NCBI GenBank assembly: GCA_031772625.1
Contig: CM062810.1
Coordinates: 453,468,014-453,532,013, forward strand
DNA from: Pinus tabuliformis
Taxonomy: Eukaryota; Streptophyta; Pinopsida; Pinales; Pinaceae
Length of the DNA stretch: 64,000 nt
Direction of reading: 5' to 3'
The position numbers and the translations under genes were made by a program. The notes under the pieces are model-generated. The model ran no database searches and was not told the origin of the DNA. It worked only from the letters and a program-made list of their open reading frames with translations. Positions 22,083-35,088 of the stretch are shown piece after piece; within the stretch, counting starts at the first letter, position 1, and each line of letters begins with the position of its first letter.

Positions 22083-22950
22083 AAATAACATTTTCACTTT
22101 AGTATGTTTCATAACTTATAGATTAAACAATATTATTGATCTACTTTGATCATAAAACGTTAATAAAATTATCTCATCTTGTACTATATTTCCATATATT
22201 CTATTATAAACTTATTTTATGAAATTTGAATGGAAATCTTATTCAACATAAATAACCCTAAAAATGTATCTTTAAGATACAATAATTTATCTACGTGTTA
22301 TAAGCATGTCCTTTAATTCAATGAAGCGTATTACTATCTAAAATCTATGATGAAATGTGAAATGCTTGAATTGTGTCTAGTATATGGAATTGGTGTATGA
22401 ATTGTTCATGTTTTTCGTGGAATTATAAATGAAAATAAATTAATATATTCATTATCAATAAATTTGGGTAAGGATTGTATTTAAAAAATAATAATAATAT
22501 GTTTTGAGAACCAAAGAGTGGGTTTGAAAACAATACATTCTACCATCTTTCCTTTATTCATGTGTGAAAAAATATTCATATAGACAACACTACCTTTTAC
22601 TCAAACCATAAATAGGATACCTTTTTTTTAGGCCATCTAATATAACTAGGGAAGAAATTTTCAATTGATATTGTTTTCTTTTATTTAATGTTATCTTGGA
22701 CTAATTCTTTATCTAGATGAACCTTTTCTCAAGTAAAATAATAAACATGTTTGGTATGGAGTCGTTTAGTTTTTCCATGAAAGATACTAATTTTCATGAA
22801 CCAATTCGAAGGGTAAAATAATAAACATTTTTAGTATGGAGTACCTAGTTTTTCCCCTGGATCATTTTTCAACATAATTAACATATTGAGTATGAATTTT
22901 TAAATTTTTTTCTTTTCTTAAATGTAACGTGTATTTATGAAGTATTTGAT
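22083..22950. other. No recognisable feature
   Basis: Very AT-rich. It contains two similar short blocks near 22733 and 22815 (AAAATAATAAACAT...TAGTATGGAGT), a small local duplication. No gene seen. Confidence 0.4.
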
Positions 22951-23941
22951 AATTTTTCTTATGGTTATATTTTTCCTTGTTTTAGATAATTACATTTTTT
23001 TTATTTACACATTGAATTCACCCCACAGCATTATAACGTTATTGAAACACATATATTATTATATAGAAGGGAAAGTATCGTCATCAATGCAACAAAACAT
23101 ATGTAACAATAGAATAAAAGTATTCACACATAATGACGCTAGGATTGGTCGGAGACCAAGGAAAAATTCCACAAGGGGTAAAGCCCTTTCAAATTATTCT
23201 TCTTATTAGATTTTCATAAAATGTTTAGCAAAGAATATAATAACCCAATTCACTAACAACAATGCATCGTCAAATCTTCGACCATACAACAAAATTAATA
23301 TCCAAAGTCCAATAGATGAGCCCAAAAGTGAAGTCTGACCAATTTTCCAAATCTGCAATTCTTGTCGAAGTCAATAGCAATTAAATATATCTGTGCACTT
23401 CTTGTGATAGCTTTGCACTTCATGTTCAACCTTCACACTTCCTGTGATAGCTTCGCACTTCCTGTTTAACCTTCGCATTTCCTGTTTAACCTTCAGTCTT
23501 CATGTGGTAGCTTCACACTTCCTATTCAAATTTCACAGTTCTTGTGACAAATTTGCACTTATTTTTCAACCTTTGCACTTCTTGTTACGACTTCACACTT
23601 CCTATTCAAGCTTCACACTTCCTGTTACAACTTCACACTTCTTGTTCAACTTTCGCACTTCCTGTTCAACCTTCGATTTTAGATAGAATGAAGCTCCAAA
23701 AATAGAAGAAATGATAAGTGATGATGATGTCCAAATAAGCTTGATGTCAATTGTATTTATATGAAATATTGGAGGAGCAATTTGACTTTAGGCCAACCTA
23801 ATCAAATGTGCCATGTGGGTTTTCACATTAAAATATGTTTTTCCTTAATCAAACTAAATTCTTACAAGGGGTAGGAGGGGCTTTTCTTGATGAGGAATAA
23901 TTTCCAAAGGAGGAAATTTTTCCCTGACCTACCAAATTACA
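22950..23941 (-). repeat. Copia-2 left LTR-like segment
   Basis: About 340 bp (22960-23300) is alignable by eye to 27640-27960. The remainder differs and includes a 20-bp tandem array. It ends ACCAAATTACA followed by CTCCCTCTC, which would be a purine tract on the sense strand. Confidence 0.5.
23391..23675. repeat. 20-bp tandem array, about 14 units
   Basis: Fourteen consecutive 20-bp units plus five bases, consensus CTTCRCACTTCCTGTTCAAC with variation at many positions. The period is exact: every unit starts at a coordinate ending in 1. An 80-codon frame runs through it only because the repeat lacks stops in that phase. Confidence 0.95.
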
Positions 23942-25079
23942 CTCCCTCTCATCTAGGGAGAAATTATTGATTGCAACATGTGTCTCATCACAACTATCTC
24001 ATCATCAACAAGTATCACCATTTCCATCCCTGCTCATCTATGCTTATATGCTCATATCTGCTCTTATATGCTCATATCTGCTCTTATATGCTCATCTTCA
24101 CATCTCTTCTCATATTCTCATCTCTGCTCATATGTTAAACACTCTCGAATCTAAAAGAAGAATAATTTGACATCGAAGGGAAGCCCAAGCTACCACCCTC
24201 TATCCATCAAGGAGCCACTACTACCACCTAGAAAATTCTGCTAGTGGGGAGTCTAATGCTACTACCTAGGAAACATCAGAGACCTTAACATCATGGAGTC
24301 ATGCTCAACTTGAAACCACATTGAGGAGCTCTTCTCAACCCAGAATCCAATGACAATGAGGAAGGTCCTATGGGACACTCTCACCTCATGTCTATGATAG
24401 TGGGGAAGGTCATATGGGACACTCACCCCAAGTCATCTCATAGGGGAGCATATGTCTTCCACCTTATTTCAAGCAATAGGCAAGATGCCACTTACCAAGC
24501 AAGGATCACAACCATCCCATTATGTAACCAATGGATGAGATAACACTTTCTATATGAGGTTAGGATCACAACCATCCTATTTCCTACTAATGTTCCCAGT
24601 AATGACACTCAATAGTCATGTGGTAGAACGCCTACATCTCTAGCTTGAGCAAGATGCCACTTACCATAAGTGGTAAGGATCACATCTAACTCAAATAGCC
24701 AACACCCATTGGCTAGATGGGTGGGAAAGACAGGTGCCAACTGGGGTATACTCTCTTAGACCAAGATAGGGGAGAAACAACTTCCACCCTATGGGTAATA
24801 GATAGGGGTGATACCCTATTTTCCATAGATCCCCCAACCCCAGGAGCCCTACATCTCAATTCCTCACCCTGGAAGCTTGGAGAGGACAGAATACTTAACT
24901 CAATGTCCTTGATCAGTCATGCTCTCTGCATATCAGAAACATATCAACGTGCTCATATTTGATGCTTTCTTAAACAAATCACTTAAGAGTGCAATCATAC
25001 TTCCTCATACATTAACAAGAGCAGCAGTCCTTTGTTTTCCCTATTAATGCAGGACATCAAATCAAATATTACATTAGAA
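23942..25079. other. Copia-2 internal sequence, unassigned
   Basis: Contains short local repeats: CTCATATCTGCTCTTATATG-type units at 24048-24130, two copies of a block with AAGGTCCTATGGGACACTC / AAGGTCATATGGGACACTC near 24363 and 24407, and ACTTACCA..AGCAAGGATCACA-like blocks near 24491 and 24660. No protein similarity seen. Confidence 0.45.
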
Positions 25080-25990
25080 CAAATACATGCCATAAAAGGA
25101 TACCTTATTCATCCTTTCTTCCTCTCATAGAGGTAGCAACCACAAGCCTAAGCTTGTCTCATATAGCAATAGTATATGAATTTATCTTAGTCCTAATAAT
25201 ATACGAGATTTTCTACCAATCAGATCTCGTTTTTTATTATCGCAATGTATCACTATCATATCCAGAACCTACTCTACTAGCTCTCCAAAGAGCTTCCTCA
25301 ACCAAACTACCCCACAATTGGCTATGCTAGCGATAATGTACTAAACCTCAGTCATGCTTGTAGGCTATGAACTTTTATTTCTTGTTTATCAAAATGTCAT
25401 GGAAGATCCCAAGCTAATGTAGCACCTAGATGTGCTCTTCCTGTCAGAAATGTTTTCCAACCTATCAACATCAATGCATCCATGCAGTCGTACATCTCCT
25501 GTAGTATATCTTAGATCAATATTTATCATCCCATGCAAATATCTCAAAAAATGTGCTTATTAGAAATCTAATGTGTATGAAGTGGCTTAACCATGAATTG
25601 AATCAGGTTGTTCTTTGCAAAACATGTATCTAGAGGGGTGTTCACAAGGAACATCAATACCTCAATCAACTTTTAATTTCTAAGTTAGGTTTGACAATAT
25701 CTCTGCATAACTTCTTGAAATTCAATTCCATCGACGTATCCAAGGATTTGCATTTCTACTTTCTAATATCTTCACGACATATTTTTTGTATTTTATAAAC
25801 TTTAGAAATTAATTCATCATTTCAATATTCTTTATATCAAACTTCTTAGGCCAATTAAGTCTTACTTTGATCCTCAAAGGCTCATTACCCATCAAGAATA
25901 GATTGTCAACATAAAAAACCGAAAATATAAGGCATATCTTGGACCACTTTTGAAGTATTGATTCGTATTAGCACATCTTCTAGGCTTCAC
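25080..25990 (-). pseudogene. Copia-2 reverse transcriptase/RNase H remnant
   Basis: On the minus strand the catalytic block reads FYVDNLFLMGNE near 25895-25915, so the YVDD box is YVDN. Next comes the RNase H region: FLRYLHGMINIDLRYTTGD near 25530, DRKSTSRC near 25450, then IIASIANCGVVWLRKLFGEL near 25300 and IHCDNKK near 25240. Stops and frameshifts are frequent. The order and blocks are typical of Copia, and the decay is greater than in Copia-1. Confidence 0.75.
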
Positions 25991-27619
25991 CAAGTAAATG
26001 ACAATGCGGAAATGCCAGGCTTGGGAATATTTATTTAAACTATACAATGCTTTCCGCAAATTTAATAATGATCAAACTCATATACTCAGCCTCAAACAAA
26101 TTAGCACTATGCAATCAAATAAACTAAGTTTGTTTATCAAACCTTAAATTCCAAACCAAAATTCCATTAGCCTATCTACATGATCATAACATTAATCATC
26201 TATGTAAATGCATACACCAAGGATAAGTAATATAAGTTCCATCCATTCATTGTGATATTTCGTTATCACTATGAATTCAATCAATTCATAATCCAAATCT
26301 TGTTAAACCCTTGCAGCTTTTACCAAATAATGTAATTCATCAGCAACACTGTCAGCTTATGGAGTCAAACTATATTAGGCTCTAAAACATATATTCATCA
26401 TATTCATAACAACACATCATCAACTTCTTCATTGTCACATATGAACATGTCATGAAATATTTATCAAAATTTAGTGTCATATAATTAGGGAAGCAGACAA
26501 GTGTATATTCATACTTTTAGAATCATAATCACAACATTACTTATTTATCACATTACTAAATCAAGTCAAGGCATCCATTTTTGTAGCATGGCCAAATTTA
26601 TTAAACTTATCAAAAACCTAACAAGGTCATCAAGAGGATCATGGGTAATCATCTTATTGTTACACTTTTATCATTAGGATTACCATGCTTATCACAAGCA
26701 TTGATAGTATCAAGTTGCCATATATCAAAATCAATGTATCCAGCCAACAAATACAATATACTAGAAATAAAACTTAATTGCATGAGTCATTTATGAAGGT
26801 GATGTTCTTGTCACACCTTAGGGATTAACTTGACATGCAATATTGCAGCTCAATCACAACACTGAAACAATACATACATTGTAACATTTGGATACCTTTG
26901 AACGTGTAGTTCTCATTTGTCATTAGAAACTGTAATACGTGTATATTGTATGCTACAATTATCCAAAAACTTCTTAGATACTTCTTTTCTATTCCACCAC
27001 CAACATTTCTCCTCTTGCACTAGCTCTATTTTCTCGGACCTTAGATGATCCTAAAGAAGGATTTTCTTATCGCATCTCATCTAGAGGTTAGAAGCATTAG
27101 ATATTCAAATATTCATGCAGGAATTATAAGCAATGAATAAAACAATAAATCTAAACAAGAATAGTATCAAAAATAATTAACATAAATCTAAAAGGTAATT
27201 ATCTTTAACTAGAAGTGACTAGCTCCCTCTTGAACCAACCTTCAAGAGTCATTATTGTCCATGTTGCCTTCAATATATCCAGTTGTCTTCATCAAAAACT
27301 AGGCCTAATTGAGACTAGAGCAACTAGACCAACTAGGCGGTATACTAAATCTATCACCAGTGCTAGAACAACTCTTTATTCACCGTGCTAGGGGTTAAAC
27401 ACTACACAACTCAAACCTTTATCATATTCCATGGTTTCTTCCAAACCCTAACCTCATGATATCCATAAAACCCTAATAACCAGATTACATAGGGTTTCCT
27501 TCAAACCCTAGTATTATTTTAGGTCTCCTCCATATTCTTTTGCTTTCATCAATGGTGTATTCATAGGGGTGATCATAATGGCTTTTCTTCAACTCAACTC
27601 TCATATTATGTTAATTTTT
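25991..27619. other. Copia-2 internal sequence, unassigned
   Basis: Expected to hold integrase and gag if the flanking LTR-like segments belong together, but I recognise no integrase motif. Multiple stops in all frames. Confidence 0.35.
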
Positions 27620-28188
27620 CTTACAGCTATATTGTTCTTTGCTTTATATAATTGCATTTCATTATTTACAAATTGAATTCAACCCAAAACATCATAACAT
27701 GATTTAGTAACATATGAAATTATATAGAAAGAACAATATCATCATCAATGCACTAGAACATAAAAGAACAATAGAAGAAAAGTATCCACACATAAAGACA
27801 CCAAGATTAGTCGGAGACTAGGAAAAACCCCACAAGGGGGAAAACCCTTTCAAATTCTTCTTCTTATTAGATTGTCATAAAATGTTCAATGGAGAGTAGA
27901 ATAACCCAATTCATCAACAATAATGACATAGTCAAATCTTAGACCATACAACAAACATACCCACGGACCAGACTGCAAAATTTAACGATCCCTATACAAA
28001 GAGATCACACGAATTGAAGAATGAACAAAAAATATTGTGCTGCTTGTGAAAATATATTGTACATGAACCTAATTTATAGGAGCAATGGAAGCTTCTAGCA
28101 ATAACTAGAAGATAACAATGACAACGTAGCAAATGAGGATGCCACATAAGATTACAAGTTTTAAGGCCATTTTATTGGAACTCTAACA
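27620..28188 (-). repeat. Copia-2 right LTR-like segment
   Basis: Alignable to 22960-23300 over about 330 bp. It ends in GGAACTCTAACA, which gives a TG...-type start on the sense strand. No primer-binding site was found next to it. Confidence 0.5.
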
Positions 28189-29036
28189 CCCACAAAGCCA
28201 TGCAAGGTTATTAGTGACTATTATTGTTAGTGATTAATATTTCCATCCATCTCAAAATTTGGGAAATGTGGCGGGGGGGATTTGTGAAGCATTGCTAAGG
28301 TATTAACTTCATTTTGAATAGTCAAGCAAATTTATTTTCCTAGAGAAAAATGCCTTGATTTCAAAACTGTGTATGCCATCTCCTTTTCTTTTCTTTTATT
28401 TTTTTCAAGTCTTTAGATGAAGAAAAAAAATTTGCGCAAAATCAACAACTACGCCAAGCTCATACTTACATGGTAAACACAAAATCTAAGCATACAACTT
28501 ACAAGAGTTTTTGAAACACTTCCCTAACTTTACAAACTTATGATAGGGTTCCCAATTCTTACTCTATATTATAATAATTTGTTCAATTAATTGCCCATAT
28601 TTTATGAGAAAGGAATAGATAGTTTATTCTCTTTGATACATCAAAAGCATTTGTTTTTATAGGTATAGCTTAGCTAATATATGTTTTGGCATTTTCTATT
28701 ACAATCTAACAATACAATTTTAAGTGAGATTGAGATTTATTATTATTTAAAATGAATTCAATGCCCTGAAAAACCACTAAAAACACTTAGATTCTACAAA
28801 TTACACAACTCAAATCTACACACTAAAAAAAATAAAAATTTCATATAAAATAAACTATATTATTTTTATACGTAATAATTATAATTTAATATACCTTAAC
28901 GAAAATAAAAGAAATTTTATACTATTAAAATAATACTAAACTATAATAAAAAGTCTCAATTAACTGATTATAGTTTGCTATTTCTCCGCAAATATAAAAA
29001 AACATTTTTCAAATTTTGCAACAATTAAGCTCTAAT
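28189..29036. other. No recognisable feature
   Basis: AT-rich sequence that served as target for the SINE-like insertion. It has a G run near 28270. No gene seen. Confidence 0.4.
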
Positions 29037-29351
29037 AAAAGTCCCCATAAATTCAGCCTGGAGTATGCCGTAAAACTGCTTCTGCTTGGCTAAGAGCTCG
29101 TCTTCCTCGGACGTAAGGAAACAGGTTAACGGCCCAAGACCCAGAGGCATCTGGCAGGAGTGAGAGCCTGCTCCCGATTACGGACCACCAGCAGGGTTAT
29201 GCCAGGTGGCGTGGTTTTCCTATTTAACAGTGATGAGTCAAACCCAGCATTCGCGGATAGCAGCCAGAGATGGCTGTCCTCACTGTTGGTTTGACACCTG
29301 AGTTGATAGGTTTTACCACCTTCGGAAAAAAAAACAAAAGTCCCCATAAAT
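29037..29351 (+). mobile_element. SINE-like retroposed sequence with 16-bp target duplications
   Basis: A 283-bp body (29053-29335) is flanked by perfect 16-bp direct repeats AAAAGTCCCCATAAAT (29037-29052 and 29336-29351) and ends in an A-rich tail (29326-29335). It is much more GC-rich than the surrounding AT-rich DNA. A good A-box-like motif TGGCTAAGAGC lies at 29087-29097 and a weak B-box-like motif GGTTAACGGCC at 29124-29134, at tRNA-like spacing. These are the hallmarks of LINE-mediated retroposition of a pol III-type RNA. I do not recognise the RNA source. A 73-codon minus-strand frame overlaps it and is probably chance. Confidence 0.8.
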
Positions 29352-30059
29352 AAATTAATTAATTAATTATATATATACGAACTGTCCTTACGAACATTTC
29401 CTTGAGGTTTGCTTTTACGATCGATCATGTTTAAATTAACTTAAATCAATATCTAGAAATAACATAGAATCCATACAATAGAGAAAAATGCAAAGCATGT
29501 AAGAAGGGTTGCCCAATAAAGGAATAATGATATTCGGTTTTATTTAGCAAATCATAATGCAAAAATATATAATTTCATCTTGAGAAAGATATAGAGCTAA
29601 GATTTAACAACAATATATACTATATTCGGTTTGGATTTTGACAAATTTCCAGTAAATTGGTATGAAGTGGCCACTTCCACCACAATAGTGAATTTTTAAA
29701 ATTTTAATGTAAGGTAAAGTCTTTGAAAGAAATAATGGTAGCTGTATTGACCATAAAGGGTATTTTTTATGACACTGTTTCATTTTCGTATTCAATTAAA
29801 ATATTTACTTTATAATATATCTTTTGAGTTATTCAAATCAATCATTAAAATGGTTCAAAATCTATTTTAACTTTATTTTAGGAATAATGTTAAATTCAAA
29901 TAAATTTGAGGATATTAAAAAAATTTAATAACTGCAACATATTATTGTTTTTACTTTTATAGTTAATTAATTGATTAAGGTAATGTGAGGTTTATGTTTT
30001 GTCGTTATTAAAGAATTTTTTGTTTTGGAAATAGTTTCTATCATTTGTTGTAATTCAGG
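29352..30059. other. No recognisable feature
   Basis: AT-rich with an (ATTA)n stretch near 29351-29370. No gene seen. Confidence 0.4.
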
Positions 30060-33050
30060 TCTTCGCACCTCCACATTATGCACAATAAAAGACAACTTTG
30101 CATCTTTATAGTCCACAAATGAGGCCCTTCAACAATTTATCTTAGAATGTAAAGAAATATTGAGATTTGCACATTATCTCTCGCCACTATTACCATTAAT
30201 ACATTGTGTGAAGTATGGAGGTGTGGATTAATACATTGTGCACAACCATGAAATTCATATTAAACAAATATTAAGCAATATTATATATAAGTCTTTTGCA
30301 ATTCTAAACATATACACGTTCACACTCGACTCCTCTCCAAAATCAAAGCTTCTTTTGCATATTCACACTATGCTCAGTGAAATCATTCTCTATACCTTTG
30401 CATCTCCCCACATTTGGCTGCCCAATAATCCATATTAGAATTATAACAAAATATAAGTCGAAAGAACATATATCGGTATTCACAGTTTTTGAATACTATG
30501 TGTATTTGGTATTCACTGCACAATCTTGGTACTTATTATCGAATTTTAAATGAAGTATCTTTTTAATAAGTATGAGGAAGAGGTCTTCTGCAGCAAAATG
30601 AATGTGTGGAGAAAAAAATAGAAACATTAATAAGCAATGTTCATACCTCTAAGATAAGGGTGGGAAATCATACATTTTTGCATAGGGGTATTTATTAGAA
30701 GATGTGGGTTCCTATATTTGCGGATCTTGGAAATTCATATTGAGAAAATACTTAGCAATTTCATATATTAGCTTCTTTTGCATCTCCGCACTTGTGTATG
30801 TTTGCACTCTACATAGTGAAAACTTCCTGCCCACAATGAAATCTTTCTCCTGACAATCAAATCTTCTTTCACATATCCACACGCCCCATAAATATCCACA
30901 CTCGACATAATTAAAAATTTCTGGGTAGCTTCACATTTGGCACAAGGAAACTTGAACTCTCGTATATGATAGCAAAATTGTACAAAGTAAGTTCATACCT
31001 GAAAATTCATATTTAGCAATTGGATTAAATGAAGGTGAGTGAAACATTCAATAATATTATCTAGGGTTTTCTTCCACACTTCCACATTTTCTGATCTCTG
31101 CAGAATGAAATCTTCCTTCGCATATCATTTGTGTTTCTTTAGCAAATCTAAACATTCCCAAAGTGTTCTTCATACTCAATATCATAAATTCCTTCATAAT
31201 CAATACCATATATTATAAAACCAAATATTGCACTGGATCAGTTCGTAGCCATATAAAGAGCATGAATAAAATTCTAGTTCCATTTTCATGTATTGCAAAG
31301 CACATGATGATAATTTGAATAATTGTAAATATTAAGATTTGCATATATTGTGTGAAGTATGGAGGTGTGGATGTATACATTGTGTGGAGCTCAGAAATTC
31401 ATGTTGAAAAAATAGTGAGAAATATTATATATCAGTTTTTTTCACACCTCCACACTATGCACAATGAAAATATATTTTCGCTAATATTCCTCCTCACCCC
31501 CACCCACAATTTAATTCTCCTCTCCACAATGAAAGCTATAGACCATAATGAAAGATAAACTTTAAGATATGTGGTTGTCCCAAAGTGCAATACATGTGAT
31601 TTCTAAACAATTCATCTTATAATTATAATGGAATATTAAGATTTTCATATTATCTCTAGCCACTACTACTATTGATACATTTTGTAGAGTACAAAGGTGC
31701 AAATTCATATATTGTGGGTGGATGAGAAATTTATATTGAGGAAATACTAAGCAATACTATATATTAGTGTTTATTACACTTCTATACTCGCCCCTATCCG
31801 CACTTTTGATCCTCTACAAAATCAAAGCTTCTTTCATATATGTGCACTACACAATGAAATCTTTCTCTGTACCTTTGCATCTCCCCACAAGTGGTCACCC
31901 AACAATCTGCCTTAGAATTATAATAGAATAGAAGTAGAAATAACAAATCTTGATATTCATGCCTTTCAAATACTATGTGCATTTGATATTCAAGGCATAA
32001 TCTTGGTACTTATTATTGAATATTAAATGAAGTTTCTTTTTAATAAGTGTGAGGAAGAGGTGTTGTGTGGGAGAATAGATGTGTGGATAAAAAAATAGAA
32101 ACTTTCATCCACAATATTCGTACCTCTAAAATAAGGGTGGGAGATCATAGACTTGTGAGAAGGGATATTTATGTGGAGGAGAAAATTCATACACTATGCA
32201 GAGCCTAGAAATTCATATTGAGAAAATACTTAGAAATACTATATATTGGCTTCTTTTTCACTTCAGCGTTTGCGCGCATGTCCACACTCCACATAATGAG
32301 AACTTTGATCCAATAGTGGAATCTTTCTCCACATAATCAAATCTTCTTTCACATATGCACACTTCGCATAATTAAAACTTTCTTCATAACTCCACATTTG
32401 GCACAATGAAAGTTGAACTCTCAAATATAATGGAGAAATTGTAGAAAGCAAGTGCATACCCAGAAATTCATATTAAGAAGTTTATTTAAATGGAGACGAC
32501 TGAAACATTCAACAATATTATCTATCATCTTCTTCTACACTTCCACATTCATGGATCTCCAAAAGGTGAAATCTTCCTCTACATATATTTCATGTTTCTT
32601 TAGCAAATATTAGCATTGCCAATGCTTCTTCATACTCAATATCAGAAGTACCTTCATAGTCAATACCAGATACTATATAGCTAAGTATTCTAGCAGATGA
32701 TTAGGTCCTAGCCATATAAAAAGCATGAATTAAATTCTAGTTCTAGTTTCATGTAACGAAAAGCACGTGACAACAATTTGAACACTTAGAAATATTAGTA
32801 TTTTCATATTATTATGTGAAGTGAAGAGGTGTGGATTTATATATTATGCGGGCTCCAGAAATTCATGTTGATCAAATACTAAGCAATATTATATATCAGT
32901 TTCTTTTGCACCTTCTTACTCCACACAATGAAAGTATGTTTTCTCTAATATTCCCTTCCACCCCCACCTACAATTAAATTCTCTTCCACACAATGAAAGC
33001 TATAAGCCACAATGAAAGCTAGAATTTGATATATGTGACATTCCCGAAGT
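30060..33050. repeat. Tandem repeat, period about 1.48 kb, with internal sub-repeats
   Basis: Two long units (about 30060-31545 and 31546-33050) are alignable by eye along most of their length. A sub-repeat anchor (AAATTCATATTGA and variants, then AGCAATATTATATAT) occurs three times in each: 30251, 30731, 31395 and 31727, 32209, 32859. Corresponding anchors are 1464-1478 bp apart. The sub-repeats also share cytosine-rich blocks such as CACCTCCACA...CACAATGAAA. No coding potential seen. Confidence 0.82.
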
Positions 33051-35088
33051 GAATAGTATACATTAGTTTCTTCACCACCTCGATGTTCGTGCATCTGCAC
33101 CTGCAAATACGTTTATACTATTAAAAAGCACACAAATAAATGATCTATAAAATCAAACACTTCTGGAACACATGCAACATTCACAAATTAATTAGACCAA
33201 ATATTATTTCTATTATTTTCTTCTGTTGATAGATTCACATATCACTCATATGCAACCGACCACTAAAAAATCTCATTGATAAGACCAAGTGAGTTGATAG
33301 TATCTGTGTAAGTATCTCCTTTCCTTCCTCTACTAGCCATTTTCACTTTGTACTTTCAAAATATTATCTCAATCAACAGTGTTTTCAATGCCCTTTAAGT
33401 GTAGATTTCTCGATATGTTAAATAATCACCATTTGTTACAATTTGGTGTGTTAAATATATTTTACACGACACTCTCAATAAATAGTAATTCAAGATACCA
33501 AAGCCATTATTTATGGGAAACCATGTCCTCCATTTACTTTGCACTTATTCTTTTTTTAATATCATTGATATACGTACCCTAAGTATCTCAAGCATTCAAG
33601 ATGAATTAAATGTGAATTATTTGTGATAATGATAACTAGCATACAAGCTATCAATAACAAGTCTAAGTCAAAAGGCATACAAGGACAACCGAAAAGAAAT
33701 ATTTTGTAGAAATGTGCGCAATCATCTCTATTGTGAAGCAAGTTGATATTTGGGCTACCACCAAGTACTATGTCGGTGTTAGTTGGCTTTATTTTATAGA
33801 AATTATTTTTTTATGTGGAAGCACTTTTTGGTTTTGTTTTGATTGTTGTATGTGGAGTGCAGAAAGCTTTTGTTGTGCAAAGTTTTTTTTGCACCTCCAA
33901 ATTCCGCACAATGAGAAAACTTCCACACAAGATAATGACATAATAGATATAGTGTAATTTTGATTATTAAAACTAGATAAGCTATGAAAAACATAAAGTT
34001 GATAATTAGTTGTTTTTCAAATTTATGATTTCTTGAAACATAAAAAAAATAAAACGTATAACTTTTTTCGAACTTTATCAAGTAAACATAGAATATATAA
34101 GAAGCAAACACTTACCGATATTATATACCAAGTAAATACATATTGGGAAGGATAAAATTAATACATCTATTTCACTCGAAGATATGGAAGAAGATTTCAT
34201 TGTACGTAATGCAGAGGCGCACAACTGCACAATTATGCAAGATGCGTAATGAAACCTTACTCCGCACCTCAGCATTCTAAGGAAATATATTTTTTATTTC
34301 TTATGAAATATATTTTATAGAATCTTGACCAAAGATATAATACAAATATGAAGAAATATCAACATGGAATATAACTATGGATGTTTTCAATATATCTCTA
34401 GAGGTTTGTTTATGCAATTGTTTTCCAAGTGATATTTTAACCATGAAGTTCTCGAAAGAACATGTATTAGTATACTATAAACTATACTCAAGTTGCCCAC
34501 TGCCACTATTACAATATCAAGTAATTGATTTGTCATTTATTCCATAGCATCATTTACTAGGTTTATCGGTTACTAAACTGGAGAACTAACAATAATTGTG
34601 CTAGGTGAAAAGTCATTATATCTATTTTAGTACATGTGTATTGCTTGTTGGAAACCAAAAATTTCATAATGGTATCATGGGTTGTGTTCACGCATGGCAC
34701 AATTATTTTATATAAAGGAAATTCTTTATCTATTGTGAAGTTGAGGAAATGCTTTTCTTGGAGAATACATTCCTAATGTTTCTAAAAACTAAAAAGAGAT
34801 TATAATATTAATTCATGGGAAATATTTGCAAAGAGTCAAATGTGCCTAGGATTGAATGTATTAATGTAATACTAATATATGTGACAAAAATTGTATACTT
34901 TTTTTTTAACTCAAAACCCCAATTTAAGATATATGAATTTCAAGTTTGAACAAAGTAAAAATTACTTGGCAATAGAATCATTGATGCATAATATTTCAAT
35001 TTAGCATCATGTACAGTGGAGGAATCTTTGATTGTGCAAACTATGGGAGTGTGAATGAAGCACAATGAAAGATTTCTCCACACATCCT
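33051..35088. other. Decayed sequence with stray repeat fragments
   Basis: Mostly AT-rich. Fragments resembling the preceding array recur near 33885-33925 (GCACCTCCAAATTCCGCACA), 34250 and 35050 (CACAATGAAAGATTTCTCCA), so the array may once have been longer. No gene seen. Confidence 0.4.

Larger units (their letters stand above)
22950..28188 (-). mobile_element. Copia-2: heavily decayed Copia element (boundaries approximate)
   Basis: Two related LTR-like segments (about 22950-23941 and 27620-28188) flank a minus-strand Copia reverse transcriptase/RNase H remnant at about 25080-25990. The shared block includes AGACCAAGGAAAAATTCCAC versus AGACTAGGAAAAACCCCAC and TTCTTCTTATTAGATT. The right segment ends GGAACTCTAACA, so the sense strand would start TGTTAGAG. 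Target duplications are not identifiable. Boundaries and element unity are inference. Confidence 0.55.

Noticed and set aside
23391-23675. Possible CRISPR-like array
   Set aside because: Units are contiguous with no spacers, and the context is plant retrotransposon DNA.
23444-23686. 80-codon frame over the 20-bp array
   Set aside because: Repeat translation only. No start context or homologous frame elsewhere.
29126-29347. 73-codon minus-strand frame over the SINE-like element, or bacterial contamination
   Set aside because: The frame crosses the A-tail and target duplication, so it is not an inherited gene. The perfect 16-bp duplications show a genuine insertion in plant DNA, not a contaminant.
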